From DATMQA01 sp035566895 (lineage in GTDB: Bacteria > Verrucomicrobiota > Verrucomicrobiia > Limisphaerales > UBA8199): 64,000 nucleotides of DNA. Positions 43,100-51,540 of the stretch are shown in pieces. The DNA is taken from the NCBI GenBank assembly GCA_035566895.1, contig DATMQA010000051.1, positions 1-64,000 on the forward strand, given 5' to 3'. Within the stretch, counting starts at the first letter, position 1. Every line of letters starts with the position of its first letter. The notes under the pieces are model-generated. The model was not told where the DNA came from. It did no database searches and saw only the letters and a program-made list of their open reading frames with translations. The position numbers and the translations under genes were made by a program.

Positions 43100-44278
43100 T
43101 TAGTGACAGATGAGGCGATAGAACTGCTGCCCGGCGGACAAATCTGAGATGCCGATTTGATATTGTCCATTAGTGACGGTCGGCGTGTTCGTCATCGGCA
43201 GCCAATTCGTCGAGGCAGCATTCGGGCTTTGATAGAGTGCGCAACCGCTTGCGTTGGTGGGCCAGGAAATGAGCAGAGCGGCGTTGAACTCGATGTGGAG
43301 CGATGGCAATGGGGTTAGCAAGAATCCGTGACGCTGGCCGGCAGGATTAAACCCAACGCCAACGATCTGGCCCTTGTTATTGACCGCGGTTGGTATGCGT
43401 AGGTCCCAGCCACAACCAGCAGCGAGGTCATTCAGATTTCGCAGAGTCCCGCCGCTATAAAGAAAGCCGGTGCCAGCAAATCCAACGACGTCGCCGTTAT
43501 CGTTTATCCCGCGGGCTTGACTCAGGGTGCAGCCGGGAGGAGCCAAATCGATCATCTTCTCCCCGTCATAGAAAAAGGCATCGTTCGCACCTGTCGGCAG
43601 GAAACAAAATCCCACAATCTGGCCGTGATTATTGACGCCATAGGCAAATGCGGCCAGGCCGAGCCTCCCTACGTTGCTCATAACTCCGCCGCTGTAAAGG
43701 AAGACGTAAGTACCATTGCTAAGGGTGGTTGCGCTTCCAACAATCTGCCCGTTGTTGTTGATCGCATACCCTTGGCTGGACGGTCCGCCCAGAGTGCCCA
43801 AACTCGTCATCGTCCCTCCGGAAAAGAGAAAGGCCAGGTCGAAACCGGTTTGATTCGTGTGAACCACCCCCACAGCTTGTCCGTTATCATTGATGCTATA
43901 GGCTTCGCTGTAAGGAGTGTTCAGGGTGTCCAGATCGGTCATGGTTGCTCCATCGTACAAGAAGGCATGTGTAACAGCGTTGCTTGTAAGAGAGGCGCCC
44001 ACGACCTGGCCTTGGTTGTTAATAGCGCCGCAGAAGCTCCAGGTCCCACCTAAAGTACCCAAATCGATCATCCTACCCTCACTATAAAGGAAGGCGTGAT
44101 CTAGTCCGTTGGTTGTGTACGAATCCCCCACTATCTGGCCGTTGTTGTTAATGGCACTGGCGTAGCTGTCGGTGCCACCTAATGTCCCCAAATCCGTGAC
44201 GGAATACTGCGGGCTGTCAGCCGAAGCCCGAATGAATACCGTTGTCAGCAGAACCGAGAGAACGAAAGAGAGTCTCAT
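43100..44278 (-). CDS. Secreted HAF-repeat protein
   Basis: A 392-residue protein with an N-terminal signal peptide (RLSFVLSVLLTTVFIRASA). It has seven tandem units of about 40 residues of HAF type, each built around DLGTLGG...AINNNGQIVG...HAFLYSGG (e.g. AINNQGQVVG, SINDNGQAVG, GVNNHGQIVG, GINDNGDVVG, AVNNKGQIVG). The last ~65 residues (LHIEFNAALLISWPTNASGC ... AGQQFYRLICH) are a small beta module often seen at the end of secreted verrucomicrobial proteins. HAF repeats are named for their HAF motif and are predicted extracellular, with unknown function. The repeats run antiparallel to a long meaningless plus-strand frame, which is ignored. Confidence 0.92.
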   Translation of the reverse strand: MRLSFVLSVLLTTVFIRASADSPQYSVTDLGTLGGTDSYASAINNNGQIVGDSYTTNGLDHAFLYSEGRMIDLGTLGGTWSFCGAINNQGQVVGASLTSNAVTHAFLYDGATMTDLDTLNTPYSEAYSINDNGQAVGVVHTNQTGFDLAFLFSGGTMTSLGTLGGPSSQGYAINNNGQIVGSATTLSNGTYVFLYSGGVMSNVGRLGLAAFAYGVNNHGQIVGFCFLPTGANDAFFYDGEKMIDLAPPGCTLSQARGINDNGDVVGFAGTGFLYSGGTLRNLNDLAAGCGWDLRIPTAVNNKGQIVGVGFNPAGQRHGFLLTPLPSLHIEFNAALLISWPTNASGCALYQSPNAASTNWLPMTNTPTVTNGQYQIGISDLSAGQQFYRLICH

Positions 44279-44306
44279 TTGCCGCTTTTGACAGCTAATG
44301 CCGTGC

Positions 44307-44414
44307 CTAAAAAGGAACCTTGATGCCCTTTTTCAGCGATGCTGTGGGGTAGTTCGCGCCGTTGATCCAGGCACCGGGGTAAACCGGCTCACTGTTCGCA
44401 GGTCCGATTGCCAC
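44307..44414 (-). pseudogene. Short protein-like remnant after the dead protease gene
   Basis: GTG 44414 to TAG 44307 reads 35 residues including EPVYPGAWINGANYPTASLK and ending KGIKVPF. The text is clearly protein-like (proline, tyrosine, tryptophan, low Arg), but it has no ribosome site and is too short for a known domain. It fills the 140-base gap between the HAF gene and the Deg-like gene. It may be the tail of a degraded gene. Confidence 0.3.
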
Positions 44415-44418
44415 CCCC

Positions 44419-45921
44419 TCAGTGGCTGCTGCTGTCCTCCGAAAAGTGAAACGCCTCATTAATCCCATAGCGCTTCAGCACGCGCGCGGTGGCGTCCTGT
44501 TCCGTTTCACCTGCACTGAGCACGATGCGGCGAAGAGAATCGCTCTGGGCAAATTCGATGATATGAAAACCGCTAACAGGCTTTTCCAGCGCCCGCCGCA
44601 GTTCCTGGAGACGGCTGACTTGCTGGCCGTTCACTTTGTCCACCACCAGATATCGTTGGTCCTGGTAACCGATATTATACGGATCGGGCAGCACCTGTGA
44701 GAGCAGGACCAGCGCCGGCCTTTCTTTGGTGGGCGACTCGTTGCGGTAATAGGTCAGGCGGAACGGAGCGCGCCGCTTCCAATCTGCGCCCCAATTTTGC
44801 AAATAGGAATCGGTGAGAGGCTGGAAGACCAGACCGCCGACGATGGAATACTCCGGGTCCTGGTCATAGTTGGCGGCGGGAACTAACGAGTTGGTGTAGG
44901 CAAATTTTGGCAGGCGGTAGCTGACTTCAAGCGGTTTGCCCTCGCGCCAGATTTGCATTTTAACCTCGTCTCCGGCCCAGCGGTTCCGGGTCGAGAGGTT
45001 CTCCAACATCAAGTGTCCAAACTCGGGATCATTATAGTCCCCCTGAATATCGAGATCGAAACCATCAATTTTGAGGATGATATCATCTGGCCTGAGGACC
45101 TGCCCGAACGCATCGGGTCGCTCGGGAACCTGAATCACGATCACTCCGCGCGGTTCGCCGGTGAATCCCAATTGGGCCAGCGCGGCCGGGTTGAGCGCAG
45201 GCTGCCAGTAAAAGTGAAAGAAGCCCAAACCATGATAATCCCCGCTCTTGCGCGCTTGGAGGATCGAGGAGATGAACGAGGCCGGGATGGCAACGCAAGT
45301 ACGTTCGGCCTGCGCGTTGACGATGCCGACCACATGCGAATTGGCGAGCACCGGCTCGCCCCAACTGGCTTGGATATCCGAGTCTGCCTCCAGCGAAACG
45401 TGGTTGACGCCGCTCAACTGCCCTTCGCGGACGATGAACTGCGTGAATTCAGCCCGGCGATTTTCGAGATTCCCGTTGCGCCAGCGCAGAATCTGGAGCG
45501 AGCCGTCGGGAGGAATGCTCCCCCCCAGGGCCGCGGGTTTGAGGTCACGCCAAAACTCCGCCTCTCCCACCGTCACCATCGCCAAGTTGGCGTAGTAATC
45601 AACCCAGGTTACCTCGCCGATCCACCACCGGCCCCGACCGCCCTTTTGCAACCGCACCAGCGTCCGGTCGAACATCTCGTCGGCCGTCGTGAGAATCTCT
45701 CGCTCGCCGACCACCAGCCCGGTCTTTTGCAGGCGGGTGGTTTTTTTGCTCCAGGGCTGGTAATAATCGTACTGTTTGCGTGTCACTTCGATGTTGACGA
45801 TGGAGTGCTCCCATACAGAAGGCGCCGTCCGCTTTGCCTCCTGAGCGCGGAGGGGCAGAAAGGCGCAGGTCGAAAGGAGCATTGCCAGCACGCTTGACCA
45901 CGAAGCGATACGAATAACCAC
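44419..45921 (-). CDS. Catalytically inactive Deg-like protein (pseudo-protease with PDZ)
   Basis: About 500 residues from GTG 45921, with a signal peptide (SVLAMLLSTCAFLPLRAQ). Upstream frame extension to 46023 runs into a repeat. It is clearly paralogous to the adjacent protease at 46071-47522: shared IWREGKPLEVSYRLP, GGLVFQPLTDSYL and RYLVVDKVNGQQV. The catalytic triad is lost: the His position reads TTADEM (Asp81 for His68), the Asp position YYANLAM (Asn112 for Asp99), and the Ser position QASWGEPV (Trp187 for Ser178). A PDZ-like segment (GVIVIQVPERPDAFGQVLRP) and the C-terminal PDZ-type region remain. It probably binds substrate or regulates its active neighbour, by inference. Confidence 0.85.
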   Translation of the reverse strand: MVIRIASWSSVLAMLLSTCAFLPLRAQEAKRTAPSVWEHSIVNIEVTRKQYDYYQPWSKKTTRLQKTGLVVGEREILTTADEMFDRTLVRLQKGGRGRWWIGEVTWVDYYANLAMVTVGEAEFWRDLKPAALGGSIPPDGSLQILRWRNGNLENRRAEFTQFIVREGQLSGVNHVSLEADSDIQASWGEPVLANSHVVGIVNAQAERTCVAIPASFISSILQARKSGDYHGLGFFHFYWQPALNPAALAQLGFTGEPRGVIVIQVPERPDAFGQVLRPDDIILKIDGFDLDIQGDYNDPEFGHLMLENLSTRNRWAGDEVKMQIWREGKPLEVSYRLPKFAYTNSLVPAANYDQDPEYSIVGGLVFQPLTDSYLQNWGADWKRRAPFRLTYYRNESPTKERPALVLLSQVLPDPYNIGYQDQRYLVVDKVNGQQVSRLQELRRALEKPVSGFHIIEFAQSDSLRRIVLSAGETEQDATARVLKRYGINEAFHFSEDSSSH

Positions 45922-46037
45922 GAATGAATCCGCCTTTTTCACGAAGCTGCTCCTTTGGCTGAGCATCAGCCTCTTGCGAACACCAGAGATTCTGCCGGCA
46001 GCGCCCAACTCTTCTGCTTTCATTCGTGGTTATTCGT
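45910..46037. repeat. Inverted repeat ACGAATAACCACGAATGAA / TTCATTCGTGGTTATTCGT
   Basis: Perfect 19-base arms at 45910-45928 and 46019-46037, separated by 90 bases. A second ATTCGTGGTTAAA copy follows at 46043. They straddle the start region of the inactive Deg-like gene and form a hairpin-capable element related to ATTCGTGGTTATTCGTG-type repeats. The repeat explains why the gene's frame extends upstream without protein-like text. Confidence 0.7.
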
Positions 46038-46070
46038 GTCCATTCGTGGTTAAACCGATTCGCCGTTACT

Positions 46071-47522
46071 TCACAAGCGCCGGTCACTGGCCACACCGTA
46101 AGTCTTAAGGATGCGAGGGTTGGCCGCGGCGACTTCGCTCCGTTCCAGGCACTCGAAACTGTGATGGGGCAGGAATTCAACGCGATCAAAGCCATTGGTG
46201 TTGGTCTCGAAAGCGCGGATGACATCCTCCAGGTTCTCGATGCGCACGCCGTTAATCTTATCGACGAAGGCGCGCCCGCGTGTCTCCACATTGGCATTCA
46301 CCGCGTCGGCCAGCACCGAGGCCAGGACGATCGGTTCCGGACGCGCCGTTGCCGGGCTTTCGTAACGGTGATAATAAAGCTCATAATTAAGCTCACCAGA
46401 AGCGCTCTCGGGCACGCCTCTTCCCAGCGTTCGCAGGTAATCCAGGCTGAGGGGGGTGAAAACCAGGCCCCCATAGACAAAATAACGCGGCAGCGTGTCG
46501 TACTGATAGCCGGCGGCGCGGTCCGCGTTATAGACATAAACCGGCAAAGAGACCTCCAGCTTCTTGCCCTCGCGCCAGATTTCCAGCGGGACGCTTTCTC
46601 CGTTCTGCGCGAACTGGAACCCGAGGGCGGCCGACAGCCGATTGCCCTCAAACAGGATAGTGCCGTCGCTGGCAACCGGGAACGAGCCGACGCGTAGCAG
46701 CGCATCCTCCGCTTTCAGCACCTTCTCGGTGGAGGGAACCGGCAGGAGGCCGTCAATGCGCGCCCCGGCATTGTCATCGGGCAGTTTGAGGAAGCTGCGG
46801 TAGGCGGGGTTCTGCAGCGGCGCGATTCTCAGCCCGGCGTGCGGAAAGCCGTCGTAATGCTTGTCCTGAATGTCCTTTAAAAAATGTTCGATCACTGGTT
46901 TGGGAATAAAAAACCCGGCGTTTTCCAGCCCGGGCATGCCTTGGAAAGCCACGCCGACGACCCGGTCTTCCTGGATAACCGGCCCGCCGCTGTTGCCCGG
47001 GTTGATCGCGGCATCCGTCTGCACGCTGAGGAAACGGCGATTGCCGATGTGCGCGAAGGGCTCTAATTCTATGCGCGACACGACTCCCCGCGTGTAAGAA
47101 ATCTCTTCACCGCCGGCCGGGTACCCGTAAGTGATCACCGCCGAACGCACTTTAGGCAACTCGCCCAACTCAAGCGGTTCGAGGTTGTCGAAAAACCGGC
47201 TGTCTTGAACCGTGAGGACCGCCAGGTCGCAGTCATGCCCGACATATTCAACCTCCGCCACATAGGGGCGCGGGTCCTGGTAACGGCGGACGATGATCTG
47301 CCGGCCCCAGCTCACCACATGGGCGTTGGTCATAATGCGCTTGCCGTTGATGACAAACCCGGAGCCACCCATCCGCCGCACCGGCTCGAACCGCCAGGGA
47401 GCGTCCCAAGCCGGCTGCTGGCTGAAGGTGAGAATCTGAATCACCGAACGTTCCGGATCGGTAGCGCGGCTGGACGCGAGCCATGCGGTTGCCAATAGGA
47501 GGACTGAAATCTTCTTCAGCAC
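46071..47522 (-). CDS. Deg/HtrA-like serine protease with PDZ domain
   Basis: From GTG 47522 (483 residues) with a signal peptide (LKKISVLLLATAWLASSRA). The trypsin-like domain has an intact triad: His68 in MTNAHVVSW, Asp99 in HDCDLAVLTV, and Ser178 in NPGNSGGPVI. A PDZ-like domain follows (GLRIAPLQNP...IDGLLPVPSTEKVLKAEDALL) and then a second C-terminal PDZ-like module (GRAFVDKINGVRIENLEDVI), as in plant-type and other Deg proteases. It is a periplasmic protein-quality protease by analogy. The catalytically dead paralogue lies directly downstream on the same strand, with 149 bases between stop and start. Confidence 0.92.
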   Translation of the reverse strand: MLKKISVLLLATAWLASSRATDPERSVIQILTFSQQPAWDAPWRFEPVRRMGGSGFVINGKRIMTNAHVVSWGRQIIVRRYQDPRPYVAEVEYVGHDCDLAVLTVQDSRFFDNLEPLELGELPKVRSAVITYGYPAGGEEISYTRGVVSRIELEPFAHIGNRRFLSVQTDAAINPGNSGGPVIQEDRVVGVAFQGMPGLENAGFFIPKPVIEHFLKDIQDKHYDGFPHAGLRIAPLQNPAYRSFLKLPDDNAGARIDGLLPVPSTEKVLKAEDALLRVGSFPVASDGTILFEGNRLSAALGFQFAQNGESVPLEIWREGKKLEVSLPVYVYNADRAAGYQYDTLPRYFVYGGLVFTPLSLDYLRTLGRGVPESASGELNYELYYHRYESPATARPEPIVLASVLADAVNANVETRGRAFVDKINGVRIENLEDVIRAFETNTNGFDRVEFLPHHSFECLERSEVAAANPRILKTYGVASDRRL

Positions 47523-47606
47523 GTGCCGAAAATGAAAGGCCTCAGGACAGAGGTCAAGAATAACAAACGAAATTAACAGCGAGGTGGAGAAAAAAGGAAG
47601 ATCATT

Positions 47607-47695
47607 GAACAGCGAAGACCAGAAGGTGCGAAGAATTGTATCCTTTCGAGAAGTTTGGGCCTTGTTTTCTTCGCCTCTTCCCGCCTTCGCTGTTC
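47607..47695. repeat. Inverted repeat GAACAGCGAAG / CTTCGCTGTTC
   Basis: Perfect 11-base arms at 47607-47617 and 47685-47695 with a 67-base purine-rich loop occupy the gap between the Deg-like protease and deoC. The AACAGCGAAGA word is the same as in the element at 48507-48642, so these are two copies of one dispersed intergenic repeat. Confidence 0.65.
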
Positions 47696-47700
47696 GAATT

Positions 47701-48495
47701 TCAGTACCCGCCCCCGCCAAGCTTGACTGTTTTGCGCATCACTGTTTGCCCTGTGGGCTCTGCCGCCGCCCGCTTTTTATATTCCTCCAGCATCGCCGCG
47801 GTCGCCGTAGCGCCGCACCTGGTGGCGCCTAACTCACGCACCCGAATCAATCCGTCCAGATCGCGCACGCCCCCGGCCGCTTTGACCTGAACCTTGGGCG
47901 AGACACTCGCCCGCATCAGCTTGAGGTCGGCCTCGGTCGCGCCCTTATAACTGTACTTGCCGTCCGGACCTTTGACGAATCCGTACCCGGTCGAGGTCTT
48001 AACCCAATCAGCCCCGGCACCCTCGGAGACCTGGCACAGTTTGCGTTTGAAATCCTCGCTCGACAGCCCCGCGCCGCCGTTGGCCAGGTAATCGTTTTCG
48101 AAGATGACCTTGACCTTGGCCCCGCGTTGGTGCGCTTCATCACATACCGCCCTGAGGTCTCGTCCCACGTAATCCCAATCGCCGCTCAGGGCTTTGCCGA
48201 TATTCGTGACCATATCGATTTCCACCGCGCCATCCCGGCAGGCCAGCTCGGTTTCATAGCGTTTGGCTTCGGTCGTGCTGCCCCCATGTGGAAAACCGAC
48301 CACGGCGCCAACCTTGACACCAGTGCCTTTGAGGAGTTCGACGGCCCGTTGGACGTAATACGGCTTGATGCAAACGGAAGCCACTTTATACCCGGCAGCC
48401 AATTTGCACCCCTGCTCCAACTCCTGGTCCGTCATGGTCGGGTGCAGAAGCGAGTGATCGATCATCTGGGCTAACTCGTCGTGCGTGTACTTCAT
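47701..48495 (-). CDS. deoC: Deoxyribose-phosphate aldolase
   Basis: A 264-residue class I aldolase that splits 2-deoxyribose 5-phosphate into acetaldehyde and glyceraldehyde 3-phosphate. The Schiff-base lysine is in DWVKTSTGYGFVKG. Other conserved stretches are EIDMVTNIGKALSGDWDYV, VKVIFENDYL and QVKAAGGVRDLDGLI. The start ATG 48495 gives KYTHDELAQMIDHSLLHPTM, the usual N-terminus. Other deo genes are absent; flanking genes are sugar-acid type enzymes, so it may serve nucleoside salvage alone. Confidence 0.95.
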   Translation of the reverse strand: MKYTHDELAQMIDHSLLHPTMTDQELEQGCKLAAGYKVASVCIKPYYVQRAVELLKGTGVKVGAVVGFPHGGSTTEAKRYETELACRDGAVEIDMVTNIGKALSGDWDYVGRDLRAVCDEAHQRGAKVKVIFENDYLANGGAGLSSEDFKRKLCQVSEGAGADWVKTSTGYGFVKGPDGKYSYKGATEADLKLMRASVSPKVQVKAAGGVRDLDGLIRVRELGATRCGATATAAMLEEYKKRAAAEPTGQTVMRKTVKLGGGGY

Positions 48496-48506
48496 AAAAA
48501 AAATTT

Positions 48507-48642
48507 AACAGCGAAGACGCGAAGGAGACAGGGGGAAAGGAAGCCTTACTTGGTTTTATGATCATGCTGTCGTCTTTCATTGGTTGCCCTTTCTTTTTTT
48601 GTTTTTCCCCTGTCTTCTTCGCGTCTTTGCGTCTTCGCTGTT
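48507..48642. repeat. Imperfect inverted repeat AACAGCGAAGACGCGAAG...
   Basis: The left arm AACAGCGAAGACGCGAAG...GACAGGGGGAAA (48507-48538) pairs with the right arm read in reverse complement (48603-48642), which carries an extra internal ACGCAAAG unit. The spacer is about 65 bases. It fills the gap between deoC and the isomerase-like gene and shares its core word with the repeat at 47607-47695. It is a dispersed element that could also act as a terminator hairpin. Confidence 0.7.
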
Positions 48643-48648
48643 CAAATC

Positions 48649-49563
48649 TCAGGCGAAGTAAGGAGCCAACACATTTTTCGCCACCTTCAGCGCCTTCTTC
48701 CGGCCGGCCAGGCTCGTTCCAAAGGTGTCATCCTCGATCTCGATACACACCGCATTGTCGTAGCCGACCTCGTACAGCCCCGCCATGAACTGGGCCCAGT
48801 CGATCTCCCCAAACCCTGGTATGCGCGGCGTGTGCCACTCCTTCGGAACAGCGAAGATGCCGACTTCGTTAAGCTTGCCAGTATGCACAGTCATGTCCTT
48901 GGCATGAACATGGAACAGCTTCTCTTTAAATTCGCCCAGCGGGCTGAGTGGGTCCATCTGCTGCAAAACGAAATGCGACGGGTCATAGTTGAGCCCGAAA
49001 TTCTTCGATGGGATATCGTTGAACATCCGCCGCCAGATAACCGGGGTTGAGGCGAGATTCTTTCCGCCCGGCCATTCATCCCTTGTGAAGAACATCGGGC
49101 AGTTCTCAATGCCGACTTTGATCCCGTGGTCTTCAGCGAAGGCGATGAGCGGTTTCCAGACCTTGAGAAAGCGCGGCCAGTTTTCATCCACGGTCCTGGT
49201 CCAGTCACGACCGATAAACGTGTTGGCGTTTTGGACGCCGAGCTTTTCAGCCGCCAGGATGACCCGTTTAAAGTGGTCCACGGCCTGTTTGGACACGAGC
49301 GGAGCGGGATCCAACGGGTTCGGATAATAGCCCAGCGCGGAAAGGTTGACACCATGTCGAGTGCAATCTGAATTCACATCGTCAGCCTGCATTTTACTGA
49401 ATCTGGCGACATCGAGATGCGTCACGCCCGCGAATTTGCGCTCCGCCTTGCCCGTCGGCCAGCAGGCGACTTCCAGGCAGGAGAAACGGTTTTGGGCGGC
49501 AAATTCCAGCACCTGCTTGAAGGATAGGTCCGGCAGAATGGCGGTGAAGAATCCCAGTTTCAT
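48649..49563 (-). CDS. Sugar phosphate isomerase/epimerase (xylose isomerase-like TIM barrel)
   Basis: From ATG 49563 the protein has 304 residues; the longer frame to 49617 overlaps the next gene. It is an AP endonuclease 2-type TIM barrel: LGFFTAILPDLSFKQVLEFA, FSCLEVACWPTGKAERK, GIKVGIENCPMFF, LNYDPSHFVLQQMDPL, FHVHAKDMTV and CIEIEDDTFG. The metal-binding Glu, Asp and His residues of the family are present. Its ATG overlaps the upstream Gfo/Idh/MocA gene stop (ATGA), a pairing often seen in inositol or sugar-acid catabolism. Confidence 0.9.
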   Translation of the reverse strand: MKLGFFTAILPDLSFKQVLEFAAQNRFSCLEVACWPTGKAERKFAGVTHLDVARFSKMQADDVNSDCTRHGVNLSALGYYPNPLDPAPLVSKQAVDHFKRVILAAEKLGVQNANTFIGRDWTRTVDENWPRFLKVWKPLIAFAEDHGIKVGIENCPMFFTRDEWPGGKNLASTPVIWRRMFNDIPSKNFGLNYDPSHFVLQQMDPLSPLGEFKEKLFHVHAKDMTVHTGKLNEVGIFAVPKEWHTPRIPGFGEIDWAQFMAGLYEVGYDNAVCIEIEDDTFGTSLAGRKKALKVAKNVLAPYFA

Positions 49564-50723
49564 GGTTTGACCTTCACCCACACATTTTCCCGGCAGCTCT
49601 TTAGCACCGCCTCGCATATGGTGACTTCGTGCTGTCCATCGGCCGCCGTGGCAAACAACCGTTCCCCCCTTCGATCGCCGGCAATCGCGCCATACACCGA
49701 CCGGAAAAACATCTTAAAAGTGTCAGGAAAACCCTCAACATGGCCGGCCGGGTAGTCGATATAAGGCGCCGCGTCCGGCCCAAACACCGGTGTGCCTCGA
49801 ACCGCGACTTCGTTCGCGCTGTCGCGGTTGCCAAAACGCAACATTTCCGGCTCCTCCGAACACCACCAGGCCGATTTCTTCGAACCATAGATTTCGATGC
49901 GGATGCAGTTCTTGCGTCCGGCGGCGACCTGCGAGACGGCCAGGTTGCCACAGGCCCCATTGCTGAATCGGAGCAGCAAGTTCGCGAAGTCTTCCGTCTG
50001 CACCGGATACTGCGCATACCTGATATTCGCCGCCGCTTTCCCGAAAGTCTGGACCTCGCCCAGCGGGCGTTTCCGCGTTCGGTGCCAGGTTGCCAGGTCG
50101 GCAAAGACCGAGGTGATCCTGGCACCAAGGATAAATGACACCGCATCCATCCAATGCGTGCCGATGTCGGCCACCGCCCGCAACTTGCCTCCTTCCTTCG
50201 CCAGGAGCCGCCAGTTGTAATCCGTATCCTTGAAGAGCCAGTCCTGCAGATACGAGCCATTGACATGAATGATCTCGCCCAGTTCCCCCCGCGCCACCAG
50301 CTTCCGAAGCTGTAAGACCGCGGGATAAAAACGCACGTTGTAATTCACCGCAAATACGATACTGCGGGCCCGTTTCGCCCGCTGCACGATGCGGGCGGTT
50401 TCGCTGGAATTCATCGCCAGCGGCTTCTCGCAAATGCAGTGTTTCCCCGTTTCCAACGCCGCCAGCGCCATTTCACAATGAAATCGATTGGGCGCCGTAA
50501 TATGCACCACGTCGATGTCAGGGGACCGCAGCAATTGCCGGTAATCGCTGAACACTTGCGGAATGCCTAGCCGCTGGGCCGCCGCTTCGACCCGCTCCGG
50601 CACATCGCAAAGCGCACTGACCTGAACCCCGAGCCGCCGCAAGGCTTCGATGTGGACGGGGCCAATGAAGCCCGTCCCGATCACGCCGGCCCGGAGGTGG
50701 TGGATTTGACCGGTTGAACTCAT
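49560..50723 (-). CDS. Gfo/Idh/MocA family oxidoreductase
   Basis: A 387-residue NAD(P)-dependent sugar or polyol dehydrogenase: LRAGVIGTGFIGPVHIEAL (Rossmann GxGxxG), DVVHITAPNRFHCEMALAAL, GKHCICEKPLAMN with the catalytic Lys, RAVADIGTHWMDAVSFILG with the substrate His, and the C-terminal GFPDTFKMFFRSVYGAI typical of this family. It overlaps the downstream isomerase-like gene by 4 bases and lies 155 bases from eda. Together they look like a small sugar-acid or cyclitol utilisation set. Confidence 0.93.
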   Translation of the reverse strand: MSSTGQIHHLRAGVIGTGFIGPVHIEALRRLGVQVSALCDVPERVEAAAQRLGIPQVFSDYRQLLRSPDIDVVHITAPNRFHCEMALAALETGKHCICEKPLAMNSSETARIVQRAKRARSIVFAVNYNVRFYPAVLQLRKLVARGELGEIIHVNGSYLQDWLFKDTDYNWRLLAKEGGKLRAVADIGTHWMDAVSFILGARITSVFADLATWHRTRKRPLGEVQTFGKAAANIRYAQYPVQTEDFANLLLRFSNGACGNLAVSQVAAGRKNCIRIEIYGSKKSAWWCSEEPEMLRFGNRDSANEVAVRGTPVFGPDAAPYIDYPAGHVEGFPDTFKMFFRSVYGAIAGDRRGERLFATAADGQHEVTICEAVLKSCRENVWVKVKP

Positions 50724-50878
50724 TTCTGCATGACACTGGCTTGGAAACCTTCGGCCAAAGCAAACTCGTTGCGAATGCCGCCGGGCACTTTCGCCATCAC
50801 TGGTTTCTGTGATCTCATCATATCAAAAAGAGAGCACACATCGGCGTCAATCTGCCTTATCTGCGGGCTTTCCCCTTC

Positions 50879-51532
50879 TCACCGGCCGCGCACTTTGGCG
50901 GCTATCGCAACCGCCGCCTTGGCGCGGCTGGAAATCTCCCGCCATTTACCGGCGGCGAGGTCTTCTTTCCTTGCAATCCATGTGCCGCCCACCGCGGCCA
51001 CGGTATCGAGCCGCAAATAACTTTCCAGGTTGGCGGGGTTCACGCCGCCGGTCGGCATAAATCGCACCCCGGTGTGCTTGTAGGGAGCCGAGAGCGCCTC
51101 CAGCATCGCCACCCCGCCCAAGGCTTCCGCCGGAAAAAGTTTCAGCAGCTTGCAACCCAATGCCAGGCCCATTTCAATATCAGTTGGCGTAGCAATTCCC
51201 GGAAAGAACGGCAAACCCAACTCTTGGGCGTGCCTGACGATCATTGGGTTCAAGCCAGGTGCAATCGCGAAAGCGGCGCCACCGGCCAGCGCGACTTCGA
51301 GGTTGGCGGACGTCAGCACAGTGCCGGCGCCGATCGTCATTTGCGGACGTTCCTGTGATATTTTGCGGATGACTTCCGCCGCTGCGGCCGTGCGGAAGGT
51401 GATTTCAATCACCGGCAACCCGGCCTCTAAAAGAGCGTCGGCCAGTGGAATCGCTGCCTCAACTTTTTCGATGGCGATGACCGGCACTACCGCACACCGG
51501 GCGACGCGGTCCAGGATCGTTTCGTGCGACAT
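50879..51532 (-). CDS. eda: KDPG/KHG aldolase
   Basis: From ATG 51532, 217 residues (the longer frame is antisense to the neighbour). A bifunctional 2-dehydro-3-deoxyphosphogluconate / 4-hydroxy-2-oxoglutarate aldolase: VPVIAIEKVEAAIPLADALL, PVIEITFRTAAAAEVI, MTIGAGTVLTSANLE, and the Schiff-base lysine in KLLKLFPAEALGG, with FMPTGGVNPANLESYL for phosphate binding. It splits KDPG to pyruvate and glyceraldehyde 3-phosphate (Entner-Doudoroff or uronate routes). It begins 8 bases after the DPM1-like gene stop on the same strand. Confidence 0.93.
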   Translation of the reverse strand: MSHETILDRVARCAVVPVIAIEKVEAAIPLADALLEAGLPVIEITFRTAAAAEVIRKISQERPQMTIGAGTVLTSANLEVALAGGAAFAIAPGLNPMIVRHAQELGLPFFPGIATPTDIEMGLALGCKLLKLFPAEALGGVAMLEALSAPYKHTGVRFMPTGGVNPANLESYLRLDTVAAVGGTWIARKEDLAAGKWREISSRAKAAVAIAAKVRGR

Positions 51533-51540
51533 GAGGTGGT

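Noticed and set aside
43517..44053. 178-codon plus-strand frame antisense to the HAF gene
   Set aside because: Its apparent repeats are just the complement of the HAF repeats.
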